From an uncultured Bacteroidota bacterium (GTDB lineage: Bacteria; Bacteroidota; Bacteroidia; Bacteroidales; 4484-276), in NCBI GenBank assembly GCA_903944895.1, contig CAJATL010000335.1, positions 1 through 64,000 of the forward strand: 64,000 nt of DNA. Reading direction: 5' to 3'. Positions 49,812 to 58,943 of this stretch are shown piece after piece (within the stretch, counting starts at the first letter, position 1; each line of letters begins with the position of its first letter). Position numbers and translations under genes: made by a program. The notes beneath the pieces are model-generated. The model worked only from the letters and a program-made list of their open reading frames with translations. It had not been told where the DNA came from and did not search any database.

Positions 49812-50606
49812 TTATAATTTCGGTTCAATTCTTACAATAATATTCAAATTTCCTCTTTGGCCACACAAATCGTTTTCAATTCCAGTGGGATTTTCTATCC
49901 ATCCGTCAGGGTCATAAACAAAACAAAATAAAGTGTCAATATCTGGATATACCTTATATCTATCGATGTCAATAATTAATTGTTCACCCAATTCTTTAGA
50001 TTTTAAAGTAGATCGGGATTTCTTTATTTCAATTGCAATATTTTCATTTTTTAAGACAAAATCAATTCTTGAATTTCCGCCGGCGTATAGTGGAACATAA
50101 GATTCTGGTCTAATGTCATCAAAAAATAGGCGCAATAGTGCATGAAATAAATCTTGTACATCATATTCATCAATAACATTAAGAGTCTCCTTGTCATTGT
50201 GCCTCTTCCTTAATTGTCTTGCAACATTATGAAATCTACTTGTAATAATATTTACAACACTAAAAGGATTTGAATTGGTTGAGTCAACTGTTTTCTCTGT
50301 TTCCAATATAGAAATATAGCTGATTGCTTTTTCAACTTCAAACAACAACAATTCCAACTGGCTTTTATTATAAACAGTGTAAGACTTGTGTAATCCTTGA
50401 ACTGTCTTAGTAATTGGACTAAGTGTTCCAATAAGATCATCAAATATTTCCTGGTCAACCTGTTTTAGATTACTAACAATTTGTTTAAAGTCTACAAACA
50501 ATCTTTCATATTCAGGTTTAGGATGATCATCCTCTCGATTTTTGCGGAATTCCAACAGTTTTTCATTTATTAATCTGAGTTTCGATTTCAATAATGCAAT
50601 TTTCAT
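49812..50606 (-). CDS. PD-(D/E)XK nuclease, DpnII/MboI-like REase domain
   Basis: SRIDFVLKNENIAIEIKKSR catalytic core and GEQLIIDIDRYKVYPDIDTLFCFVYDPDGWIENPTGIENDL. Confidence 0.82.
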   Translation of the reverse strand: MKIALLKSKLRLINEKLLEFRKNREDDHPKPEYERLFVDFKQIVSNLKQVDQEIFDDLIGTLSPITKTVQGLHKSYTVYNKSQLELLLFEVEKAISYISILETEKTVDSTNSNPFSVVNIITSRFHNVARQLRKRHNDKETLNVIDEYDVQDLFHALLRLFFDDIRPESYVPLYAGGNSRIDFVLKNENIAIEIKKSRSTLKSKELGEQLIIDIDRYKVYPDIDTLFCFVYDPDGWIENPTGIENDLCGQRGNLNIIVRIEPKL

Positions 50607-50640
50607 AATTATTTAGGTTAATTCTGCAATGTCCTATAAC

Positions 50641-52755
50641 TTATTTAGTATTGGTTTTGTCTTTTACTATGTAAAGAAAATTTCCAATAAACCCATTTTC
50701 CTCTGTGGAAACAAAGTATTTTTGTTCAATTTCCACAAAGCCGTCACAATTCAGTTCTTTTAGATTTTTTATCCAATCTGGGTTATCTACCCTAGCCCCA
50801 TTAAGGTTTGTGCCGCTAAGGTTAGTACCGCTAAAGACGGTATTGCGAAGATTAGCCCCACTAAGGTTAGCCTGGTGAAGATTAGCCTTGGTAAAATTAA
50901 CTTGGTTAAAGTCAAAATCATGAAGGTCAGACCCGCTAAGGTCAGCACCACTTAGATTAGCACCACGAAGGTCAGCACCATGAAGGTCCGTGGAAACATG
51001 GACAAGAGGCACATCATAATCATAATTATCATCATTTTCAAAATCGGGATTATAACGATAATACTTGAGATCTTTATAGGAATAATTATTAAGTTTGGCA
51101 TTGCTAAGATCAGCATCTTTAAGTATTGCACCACTTAGGTTAGTACCATTCAGGTTCGAACCACTTAGGTTAGCACTACGAAAATTTGCATTATGTAAAT
51201 CAGAAAAAGCAAGGTTAGCATCAGTAAGATTTGCAAGTTTTAGGTCAGCATTATGAAGGTCAGCCTGGCGGAGAACAGCCCCGCTCATGTCAGCTCCGCA
51301 TAAATTTGAGTTACTTAGATTAGCAAAACTAAGATTAGTTTCGCGCGGTTCCATAAAATAATGATTCCAATAGCCACCAATTTTAAGGTCAACATCACTA
51401 AGGTTGGCACCACTTAGATTTGCACTGTTTAAAACAACACCACATAAGTTTGCGCCGCGAAGGTTAGCACCACATAAGTTAGCACCGCGAAGGTTCGCAA
51501 TATTCATATCAATACCGTGAAGGTCAACAGCCTTGAGGATGGCATCAGTTAAATCCGCCCCTATTAATTTAACACCACTAAGGTTAGTCTCACGTAGGTC
51601 AGCGCCGATTAGTTTTGCCCCGCTTAAATCAGAATTACTAAGGTCAGCATTATGGAAATCAGCACCAACCAGGTCGGTATACTTGAGGTTTGAATTTAAT
51701 ATATTAGCACCTTGTAGGTTAACATTTATTAGTGTAGCACTTTGTAGGTTTGTGTTTTTTAAGCGTGCATCATTTAAGTTAGCACCACTAAGATTAACTT
51801 TACGAAAGTCTTGATCACTGTATGTCCTTTGATCCTCATGAATATATCCAATGGATAGGTTGGCACGATTTAGATTAGCACCACTAAGATTAGCACCACT
51901 TAAATTAGCTCCGCAAAGATTAGCACCATGTAAGTCAGCACCGATTAGTTTTGCGTCGCATAGGTTAGCAAAGAAAAAATTTCCCTTGTTTAGGTCAGCC
52001 TCACTAAGATTGGACATACTTAGGTCTGAACGACTAAGGTTAGTTCTCTTACGCAAAACCTTGTTAAAGCATAGTCTAGCACCAGTTAGATCTGTACCAC
52101 TTAAGGAGGCATCACTAAGGTCTGCACCACTAAAATCTGCACCCCTAAGGTCCGCACCGCGAAGATCAGCACGTATGAGTTTAGCACCACAAAGCAATGT
52201 AGCAACAATGTTAGTATCGCTCTCGTAAATACGACGACGGTTAAACTCGTCATCACTTAGGTAATATTGGCTGAGGTCGGCAAAGGTAAGGTTAGAATCA
52301 CAAAGGTTAGCTTCAATAAGGTTAGCACCGCAAAGGTCTGCATGACTTATATTAGTGCCATTTAGGTTGGCACTTCTAAGGAATGACATTATTAGGTTAA
52401 TACCTTGAAGATCATTATGACTAAGATTAGTACCCTCAAGGTTAGCATTGTTCATGATAGCAAATTTAAGTTTTGTAGTGCTAAGATCAACGAACGCAAG
52501 GTTAGCCCAACTCAGGTCAGAAGCCCTTAGGTCAGCACCACTTAAGAAAGCATTTAGAAGATTTGCACCGCAAAGATTGGTACTATATAAGTTAATGCCG
52601 CGTAGATTAGACCCACTTAAAATAGCACCACGAAGGTTTGCATTATGTAAGTCAGTACCATGAAGGTCAACATCGCTCAAATCAGCATAATTTAAGTCCA
52701 TTTTTTCTACAGAGCCTTTTTTTAATCGTTCAATTAGCTTCTCTTTGTCCATCAC
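50641..52755 (-). CDS. giant pentapeptide-repeat protein
   Basis: 704 aa dominated by A(D/N)LxG pentapeptides (e.g. GANLSGANLSGANLNRANL). Confidence 0.95.
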   Translation of the reverse strand: MMDKEKLIERLKKGSVEKMDLNYADLSDVDLHGTDLHNANLRGAILSGSNLRGINLYSTNLCGANLLNAFLSGADLRASDLSWANLAFVDLSTTKLKFAIMNNANLEGTNLSHNDLQGINLIMSFLRSANLNGTNISHADLCGANLIEANLCDSNLTFADLSQYYLSDDEFNRRRIYESDTNIVATLLCGAKLIRADLRGADLRGADFSGADLSDASLSGTDLTGARLCFNKVLRKRTNLSRSDLSMSNLSEADLNKGNFFFANLCDAKLIGADLHGANLCGANLSGANLSGANLNRANLSIGYIHEDQRTYSDQDFRKVNLSGANLNDARLKNTNLQSATLINVNLQGANILNSNLKYTDLVGADFHNADLSNSDLSGAKLIGADLRETNLSGVKLIGADLTDAILKAVDLHGIDMNIANLRGANLCGANLRGANLCGVVLNSANLSGANLSDVDLKIGGYWNHYFMEPRETNLSFANLSNSNLCGADMSGAVLRQADLHNADLKLANLTDANLAFSDLHNANFRSANLSGSNLNGTNLSGAILKDADLSNAKLNNYSYKDLKYYRYNPDFENDDNYDYDVPLVHVSTDLHGADLRGANLSGADLSGSDLHDFDFNQVNFTKANLHQANLSGANLRNTVFSGTNLSGTNLNGARVDNPDWIKNLKELNCDGFVEIEQKYFVSTEENGFIGNFLYIVKDKTNTK

Positions 52756-52938
52756 TTTATTAATTATTTGGTTTCATAATATCGTATCTCATTTAGCAGA
52801 ACGTTTTCTTTGGTTGTGCAGAACGTTTATCGTTTTATCTATAGTCCCCAAACAGGGTTTCAAAGATAGAAAAAGAATATAGGGGTTAGTTGTTTATTAT
52901 GATGATTTTATCAGATTTACCCTTACAAACGTACCCAT

Positions 52939-54018
52939 TTATTTTTTCAAAACCACAAAATAATTCTTCTTAAACTTTAAAGCCACGTTAACCAGCGCAA
53001 TCATCACCGGCACTTCGACCAATGGGCCGATAACTGCGGTAAAGGCTTCACCGGAATTAATACCGAAAACAGCAATGGCCACGGCAATGGCCAGCTCGAA
53101 ATTGTTGCTGGCAGCAGTAAACGAAAGGGTTGTTGCCTGTTCGTAGGTGGCGCCGGCTTTTTTACTCATCAGAAACGACAGCAGGAACATCACCAAAAAG
53201 TAGATGATGAGCGGGATGGCTATCAAAATTACGTCAAAAGGCAGTTTAACGATATATTCGCCTTTAAGCGAAAACATCACCAGAATGGTAAACAACAATG
53301 CTATCAGTGTAAGCGGACTGATTTTGGGAATAAACCTGCTGTGATACCATTCTTTGCTTTTTACCCGGATGAGGATAAAACGTGTGAGAAAGCCTGCGAT
53401 GAAAGGGATTCCGAGGTAAATAAAAACGCTTTCGGCAATTTGGCCGATGGTGATTTTTTCGACTACGCTGCTCGTGGGAACGCCAAACCAGCCGGGAAGT
53501 ATCGCAATAAAAAGGTAGGCGTAAACCGAGAAAAGCAAAACCTGGAAAATGGAATTAAACGCCACCAGTCCGGCGCAATATTCGGTGTCGCCTTTGGCAA
53601 GGTCGTTCCACACAATGACCATGGCGATACAGCGCGCCAGGCCAATCAGGATAATTCCGTACATGTAGGGCAAGTTTGCATTGTTTTCGCCCGGGAAAAT
53701 TTTGAAGAAAACAATGGCCAGCGTAAACATCAAAACCGGCCCGATAAGCCAGTTTTGAACGAGCGAAAGGCCAAGAATTTTAAAGTTACCGAAAACGCCG
53801 CCCAACTCTTCGTATTTTACTTTGGCTAAGGGCGGGTACATCATCAGGATAAGCCCGATGGCGATGGGGATGTTGGTGGTGCTTTCGGGTGAGGATTTTA
53901 ACGATTCCCAGAAACCAACAATGCCCGGGAAGAAATATCCTGAGAAAACGCCAATAAACATGGCCAGAAAAATCCACAGGGTTAAATACCTGTCGAGGAA
54001 TTTTAGTCTCTTTTTCAT
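52939..54018 (-). CDS. acr3: arsenite efflux transporter ACR3
   Basis: Ten-[18 protein letters not shown] and [20 protein letters not shown]. Confidence 0.95.
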   Translation of the reverse strand: MKKRLKFLDRYLTLWIFLAMFIGVFSGYFFPGIVGFWESLKSSPESTTNIPIAIGLILMMYPPLAKVKYEELGGVFGNFKILGLSLVQNWLIGPVLMFTLAIVFFKIFPGENNANLPYMYGIILIGLARCIAMVIVWNDLAKGDTEYCAGLVAFNSIFQVLLFSVYAYLFIAILPGWFGVPTSSVVEKITIGQIAESVFIYLGIPFIAGFLTRFILIRVKSKEWYHSRFIPKISPLTLIALLFTILVMFSLKGEYIVKLPFDVILIAIPLIIYFLVMFLLSFLMSKKAGATYEQATTLSFTAASNNFELAIAVAIAVFGINSGEAFTAVIGPLVEVPVMIALVNVALKFKKNYFVVLKK

Positions 54019-54042
54019 ATTAAAAGAATTTGAAAATTGGTC

Positions 54043-54482
54043 AATTTGAAAATTTGAAAATGAAATAACGAAACAATTTAACCAAAAGATAGTAGACGAA
54101 AGAATGGAGCATTAATGGGATTTTGAGGAGCTGATTATTTTTGTGAGTATTTTTATGAGTTCTCCCGCTTTTTCCAAAAGTTCTTCGTTAAAAGGATATG
54201 ATGGTGAATGTTTACACAACAAAAGCCAGTATTCGGTTTCATCGGCTTCTTTTGCTGCAATTTTCATTTTATGTATGAAGTCAGCTTTACTTTCAGCATT
54301 CTGAGCCTCTCTGATATTTGCACCAATTGATGTTCCTGATTTTAATAATTGCCTGGCAATTACATACTTTCTATGTTCCTCCAGTAATTCTGAATAGTCA
54401 ATAATATCAAGTGCAAACTCAAGTGTGAGCTTTACAATTACATTTTCTTTATCGCTTCTCATAATTTTCAAATTTTCAAATT
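54043..54482. repeat. 19-bp perfect inverted repeats flanking the four-helix-bundle gene
   Basis: AATTTGAAAATTTGAAAAT (54043-54061) and ATTTTCAAATTTTCAAATT (54464-54482). Confidence 0.85.
54112..54462 (-). CDS. four helix bundle protein (S23/IVP family)
   Basis: LLKSGTSIGANIREAQNAESKADFIHKMKIAAKEADETEYWL. Confidence 0.92.
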   Translation of the reverse strand: MRSDKENVIVKLTLEFALDIIDYSELLEEHRKYVIARQLLKSGTSIGANIREAQNAESKADFIHKMKIAAKEADETEYWLLLCKHSPSYPFNEELLEKAGELIKILTKIISSSKSH

Positions 54483-54903
54483 ATTTAATCTTTAAATTAT
54501 CGATGTAAAACTTCCAGAAACCTTCTTTAATCTCATCTCTGACCCGCCGAAACTCACTCCAGATAAACTCTTCGCTGCCGACAACGTGCGAAGGATCATC
54601 AAAACCGTTGTGAAGGCGGTGTTTCACTTTCCCCAGAAAAGCAGGGCAGTTTTCGTTGGCTCCACCGCAAACCGTAATCACATAATCCCATTCCTGATCA
54701 AGATATAGATCAACGGAATCGGAGGTGTGGTGGCTGATATCTATGCCAATTTCTTTCATCACGGCTACGGCTTTTTCGTTTAATTTTCCGGAGGCTTCTG
54801 TACCTGCGGAACAAACGGTCAGTTTTTTGTCGAACGACTGTAAAAAGCCGTGTGCCATCTGGCTGCGGCAACTGTTGCCCGTGCAAAGGATTAATATTTT
54901 CAT
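54481..54903 (-). CDS. arsC: arsenate reductase (LMW-PTP/ArsC type)
   Basis: CTGNSCRSQMAHGF P-loop, SAGTEASGKLN, VCGGANENCPAFLG. Confidence 0.93.
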   Translation of the reverse strand: MKILILCTGNSCRSQMAHGFLQSFDKKLTVCSAGTEASGKLNEKAVAVMKEIGIDISHHTSDSVDLYLDQEWDYVITVCGGANENCPAFLGKVKHRLHNGFDDPSHVVGSEEFIWSEFRRVRDEIKEGFWKFYIDNLKIK

Positions 54904-54992
54904 GAAGAAATAAAATTAAAATATGGGTTATTTCTGAATGCGGAAATCCAATGTTTGAAAAATGATGGTTTAATAAATTTGGGTTCCTGCGT

Positions 54993-55742
54993 CTATTTGC
55001 CGCAACCTTGCTTTGGGCCACAACTTGAACCCGGCCCACAACCGGAGCTGACTTTTTTTGCGCTTGCCACCAGGGTAGCGGAATTTACACTGCTATCGAA
55101 TTTGCCCGTAACCTGTCCTTTTGTATTAATAACAAAAGTTTGCGGACTTGTTAAAGACCGGTCTATTTTCAGTTCAGCTAAGAATTTTGCCTCTTTAGGG
55201 TCGTCGAGGTCTATTTCGATAACTTTTGCATTTTGCTGCATTTCGACACAAGCTTGAGCACATGTACCCAGGATATCACTTTTTTCGGTCATCGTTTTAC
55301 TGGTTGCAACAATGAAAACGGATTTTTTATCACCCAGGGCTTGCAAAACTTCTGCTTTTTTAGGTGAAGGAATTAAACTAACAAGCTTTTCTGGTGTGGC
55401 TTGAGCGAGTACAAATCCTCCGGTAACACTACCATTTTGTGACAAAACCAAAATGACCGGTAAAGGTGCTCCTGCGACGCCGAATTGTTTTACGAGGTCT
55501 GCATCAGCAGGCTCGGAACGGTTCATCTGAATGACCGTTGAATTTGAATAGCTCTTATTCGACTGTTTGGCAATTTCCAGAGCTTTGTCTGTTTCGGCCA
55601 CTCCCGGATCAGAAACCACCAGAAAGACTGCTTTTCCTGCATCAGTTGCGGCGTCAATTTTTTGTTGCGTCTGGCTAAAACTGTCAAACGAAATTAGCGT
55701 CATCATGATGACTGCTAATAAAAACAAGGAATTTTTTTTCAT
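54993..55742 (-). CDS. secreted thioredoxin-fold-like protein with Cys-rich tail, paralog 1
   Basis: Signal peptide; GCGPGSSCGPKQGCGK tail; paralogous to 57726..58478. Confidence 0.7.
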   Translation of the reverse strand: MKKNSLFLLAVIMMTLISFDSFSQTQQKIDAATDAGKAVFLVVSDPGVAETDKALEIAKQSNKSYSNSTVIQMNRSEPADADLVKQFGVAGAPLPVILVLSQNGSVTGGFVLAQATPEKLVSLIPSPKKAEVLQALGDKKSVFIVATSKTMTEKSDILGTCAQACVEMQQNAKVIEIDLDDPKEAKFLAELKIDRSLTSPQTFVINTKGQVTGKFDSSVNSATLVASAKKVSSGCGPGSSCGPKQGCGK

Positions 55743-55772
55743 AATTCTGAATATTTTAAATGCGCACTTTAA

Positions 55773-56486
55773 TTAGTTTATTACTGCTTCTAAATTCATT
55801 TTAATTTCTTTGGAAAAAATGTTGTCGATCCTGCCATTTTGAAGGTGTATTCGGGTATTGCCAAATTCTGCAGCCGCCGGACTATGCGTTACCATGAGCA
55901 TGGTTACTTTTTTTTCGCGGTTGATTTTTTTAAGCAGATTCAGAATATCCGCCGATAGCGAAGGGTCGAGGTTTCCGGTGGGTTCATCAGCCAGGATAAG
56001 TGAGGGATTATTGACCAGTGCCCGCGCAATGGCAACGCGCTGCTGCTGACCGGCAGAAAGTTCTTTGGGCAAATGATTTTTGCGGTTATCCAGCCCGACG
56101 AGTTGCAGCAGTTCCAGAGCTGCGTTATACTTCTGTGCTTTTGGCCGGTTGAAAATTGCCAGCGGAAGCATCACATTTTCGATGGCCGTGAGGTAAGGAA
56201 TTAGTGCAAAACTTTGCATTACGAAGCCCACATTATTCTTCCTGAAAGCCGATAGTTGCCCATCTGTAGCTTTATCAATTCGAAAATCTTTAAATAAAAT
56301 TATCCCGGATGTTGATTTAATCAGCCCGGCAAGGGTCAACAGCAAGGTAGTTTTTCCTGATCCGGAGGAGCCGGTGATTGTAACAAAATCACCCTGGTTA
56401 ACATCGAAATTTACGTCTTTTAAAGCGTCAACTTCGCCATCGATATGCTGGTATTTTTTATTAAGGCTTACAACTCTCAATATCAT
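55773..56486 (-). CDS. ABC transporter ATP-binding protein (LolD/MacB type)
   Basis: GSSGSGKTTLL Walker A, LSAGQQQRVAIARAL signature, LILADEPTGNLD. Confidence 0.95.
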   Translation of the reverse strand: MILRVVSLNKKYQHIDGEVDALKDVNFDVNQGDFVTITGSSGSGKTTLLLTLAGLIKSTSGIILFKDFRIDKATDGQLSAFRKNNVGFVMQSFALIPYLTAIENVMLPLAIFNRPKAQKYNAALELLQLVGLDNRKNHLPKELSAGQQQRVAIARALVNNPSLILADEPTGNLDPSLSADILNLLKKINREKKVTMLMVTHSPAAAEFGNTRIHLQNGRIDNIFSKEIKMNLEAVIN

Positions 56487-56488
56487 AA

Positions 56489-57706
56489 TTATCCCTCCTG
56501 CATGTTGTTAAACGGATCAATTTTTCCGGCCAGGTAAGCCGGAATTATTGCACCTATCAATGAAACGGCAATCGAAATCAAAAGCGAAATGAATATTAAA
56601 GCCGGAATTGCATTAACCGTTAAACCGGCAAATTCAGGGCCTAACCACATGGCAGCAGCCGTTCCGATGATGTAACCGATTACTCCTCCCAGAATTCCTA
56701 AAATAAAGGCTTTTGCCAGAAGCATCTGGTAAATTATGGTTTTAGAAAAGCCAATCATTCTGAACATCCCTATTTCTTTACGTCGTTCATTAACATTGGC
56801 CCACATAAAGTTTCCGATCGAGATTCCACCCACGAAAATGATGATGATCAGGAAAACGAATGAAACTTTGTTCATCATTTTGTTGGTTTGGATTTGTGTG
56901 GAAACAATTTGTCCGATGGTGGTAATTCTGGTGTCGGGCAGGATGTTTCTGAGTTTTCCCAATAATCCGTCGCTGATGGCATTGCAGCAACCCATGATTT
57001 CGATGGCGCTTACCTGGTCTTTAATTCCAAGCAAATCCTGGACGGCATGAAGGTGCGCAAAAATGCGGTCATCATCAATGGTGCCGGTTTCGGAAAGTAC
57101 TTTTGCTACTTTAAAGGTTTTACCTTCAATAACAACCGATTCTCCCTCCTTAGCAGTTAATCGTTGAGCGGCCGAACTGCCCATCATGCAATCGTCCATG
57201 GCAAGCGAATCAACAGATTTTCGCTGAAGTTTTTCATCCTTGTACCCCAAATCTTCGTTAACAGGACTTTCGCCACATGAGGCCTGTAATTCAGCACCAA
57301 ACAATCCTGAATTTTGCCAGATTGGTTTTGATGCCAGTTCGTTTTTTGGTAAAATTCCGGTAAGAACATATTTCTGTCCGTTTATCGTGATCCGGCGGGT
57401 AAGTTTTGGCGACATGTTGTCAACGCCGGCAATGGTTGAAGTTGCAATTCTTTCGACGTATTCTTCGGGAAAGGTTGGTGCATCAATGTCAGCCGAGTAA
57501 TAATTATCCACATTTGAAGCCTGAGGCAAAACCAGAATATTTGCACCAAGATTATCGAGGTTGATGGCTACCGCTTTTTCGGAAACTACCGAAATTGACC
57601 TGATTCCTACAATTACAGCAATACCCAAAGTAATTGCCAGTAAGCCGGAAATCAACTGCGATTTGTGTTGCTTAAACTCAAGCCAGACGAGTTTTTGTAC
57701 ATTCAT
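56489..57706 (-). CDS. ABC transporter permease (FtsX/MacB type)
   Basis: N-terminal TM, periplasmic domain, ERRKEIGMFRMIGFSKTII FtsX domain. Confidence 0.93.
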   Translation of the reverse strand: MNVQKLVWLEFKQHKSQLISGLLAITLGIAVIVGIRSISVVSEKAVAINLDNLGANILVLPQASNVDNYYSADIDAPTFPEEYVERIATSTIAGVDNMSPKLTRRITINGQKYVLTGILPKNELASKPIWQNSGLFGAELQASCGESPVNEDLGYKDEKLQRKSVDSLAMDDCMMGSSAAQRLTAKEGESVVIEGKTFKVAKVLSETGTIDDDRIFAHLHAVQDLLGIKDQVSAIEIMGCCNAISDGLLGKLRNILPDTRITTIGQIVSTQIQTNKMMNKVSFVFLIIIIFVGGISIGNFMWANVNERRKEIGMFRMIGFSKTIIYQMLLAKAFILGILGGVIGYIIGTAAAMWLGPEFAGLTVNAIPALIFISLLISIAVSLIGAIIPAYLAGKIDPFNNMQEG

Positions 57707-57725
57707 TTTAATTGGAAATTATTGG

Positions 57726-58478
57726 TTATTTTTTAGGTGCGCAGCCTTTGCTGCCGCTTCCACCCGGACAACAACCGCTACTTTTTGGGACAGAATTTGC
57801 TACGGCAATAAGTCTGGAAACATCAACGCTGCCTTCAAAAGTACCAGTAATCTGGCCTGTGGCATTTGCTACTATGGTTAATGTTTTATCCTTTATCGTT
57901 TCTACACCGATTCTTTCGAGAAAAGCTTTTTCGTTATTGTCATCAAAGTCAATTTCGATAATTGCCGGATTTGAAGCAATTTTGGAACTTGCTGTTTTGC
58001 AATTAGCCAGTACGGTATTTTTGTCGGCAAATCCTTGCTTTGATACCACAAAGAAACATGGTTTTTCTGCATCCAAAGCTTCAATAGCCTCATCCTGTTT
58101 TGGTGAGGGAATGGCCTGAACCAACAAATCCGAATCTAAGCCGTCTGCAGGATAACCAGCGGAAACATTACCTTTTGCAGAAATCACCAAAATAAATGGA
58201 ACGGGCACATTGGCAACGGTATATTCTTTTACCAGGCTGCTATTTGCCGCATCGTCCCTGTTCAATTGAACTACAGCCGAATTTGGTGCTTTGCTTTTTG
58301 CCGTGTTGGCTACTTTAATGGCATTTTCGACCCCAGGAGTGGCTTTATCGGTTATGATCAGGAAAACTGCATTTCCCTTTTTATTTTGTTTTTCGATATC
58401 GGCTTTTACCTGCGCAACGCTGCTCAGCGAGAATTGAAGCAGGGCGAAAACCATAAAAATCCCAATGTTTTTTTTCAT
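57726..58478 (-). CDS. secreted thioredoxin-fold-like protein with Cys-rich tail, paralog 2
   Basis: Signal peptide; GCCPGGSGSKGCAPKK tail; same architecture as paralog 1. Confidence 0.7.
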   Translation of the reverse strand: MKKNIGIFMVFALLQFSLSSVAQVKADIEKQNKKGNAVFLIITDKATPGVENAIKVANTAKSKAPNSAVVQLNRDDAANSSLVKEYTVANVPVPFILVISAKGNVSAGYPADGLDSDLLVQAIPSPKQDEAIEALDAEKPCFFVVSKQGFADKNTVLANCKTASSKIASNPAIIEIDFDDNNEKAFLERIGVETIKDKTLTIVANATGQITGTFEGSVDVSRLIAVANSVPKSSGCCPGGSGSKGCAPKK

Positions 58479-58504
58479 AAAATTTTAATTATTTGGTTGG
58501 AAAA

Positions 58505-58867
58505 TTATTCACAACTACACATAAATGTACTGATTGACTGATCAAAGAAAACGTTAAAGGAAGTTTTCATTTCGGCAAGTTTTGCCATATCGAGGCAATA
58601 ATGAATTTTAAGCCCGTCAATGGTGCCTTTGATGATTCCCATTTCTTTGAGGTCTTTAAGATGCTGCGAAACTGTTGGCCGGCTAATTGGAAGAAATTCG
58701 GAGATATCTCCGGTTTTAATCTCCTTTTTTTCGGCAAGCAGCCGGATTATTGCAATCCTGGCGGGATGGGACAGCACTTTAGCAAAAAGTGCTATTTGCT
58801 GTTGTTCTTCCGAAAATTCTGTAAATTTATTGTTTGTCATACCTTTATTGTTTAATGTCGCAAACAT
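58505..58867 (-). CDS. arsR: ArsR family regulator
   Basis: LSHPARIAIIRLLAEKKEIKTGDISEFLPISRPTVSQHLKDLKEMGII wHTH. Confidence 0.93.
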   Translation of the reverse strand: MFATLNNKGMTNNKFTEFSEEQQQIALFAKVLSHPARIAIIRLLAEKKEIKTGDISEFLPISRPTVSQHLKDLKEMGIIKGTIDGLKIHYCLDMAKLAEMKTSFNVFFDQSISTFMCSCE

Positions 58868-58943
58868 ACATCATTAAATAATGTTGACCAAATTTTGAGG
58901 GAAATATTTCATTGTTTTTTTGAAACAAGGCTACTTTAAAGAT

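Noticed and set aside
51533-52228. Repetitive plus-strand ORFs (RSAPLKSAPLRSAP...)
   Set aside because: Complementary-strand translation of the pentapeptide repeat gene
54112-54462. Avd of a diversity-generating retroelement
   Set aside because: Same fold family, but no reverse transcriptase or TR/VR pair is present in the window
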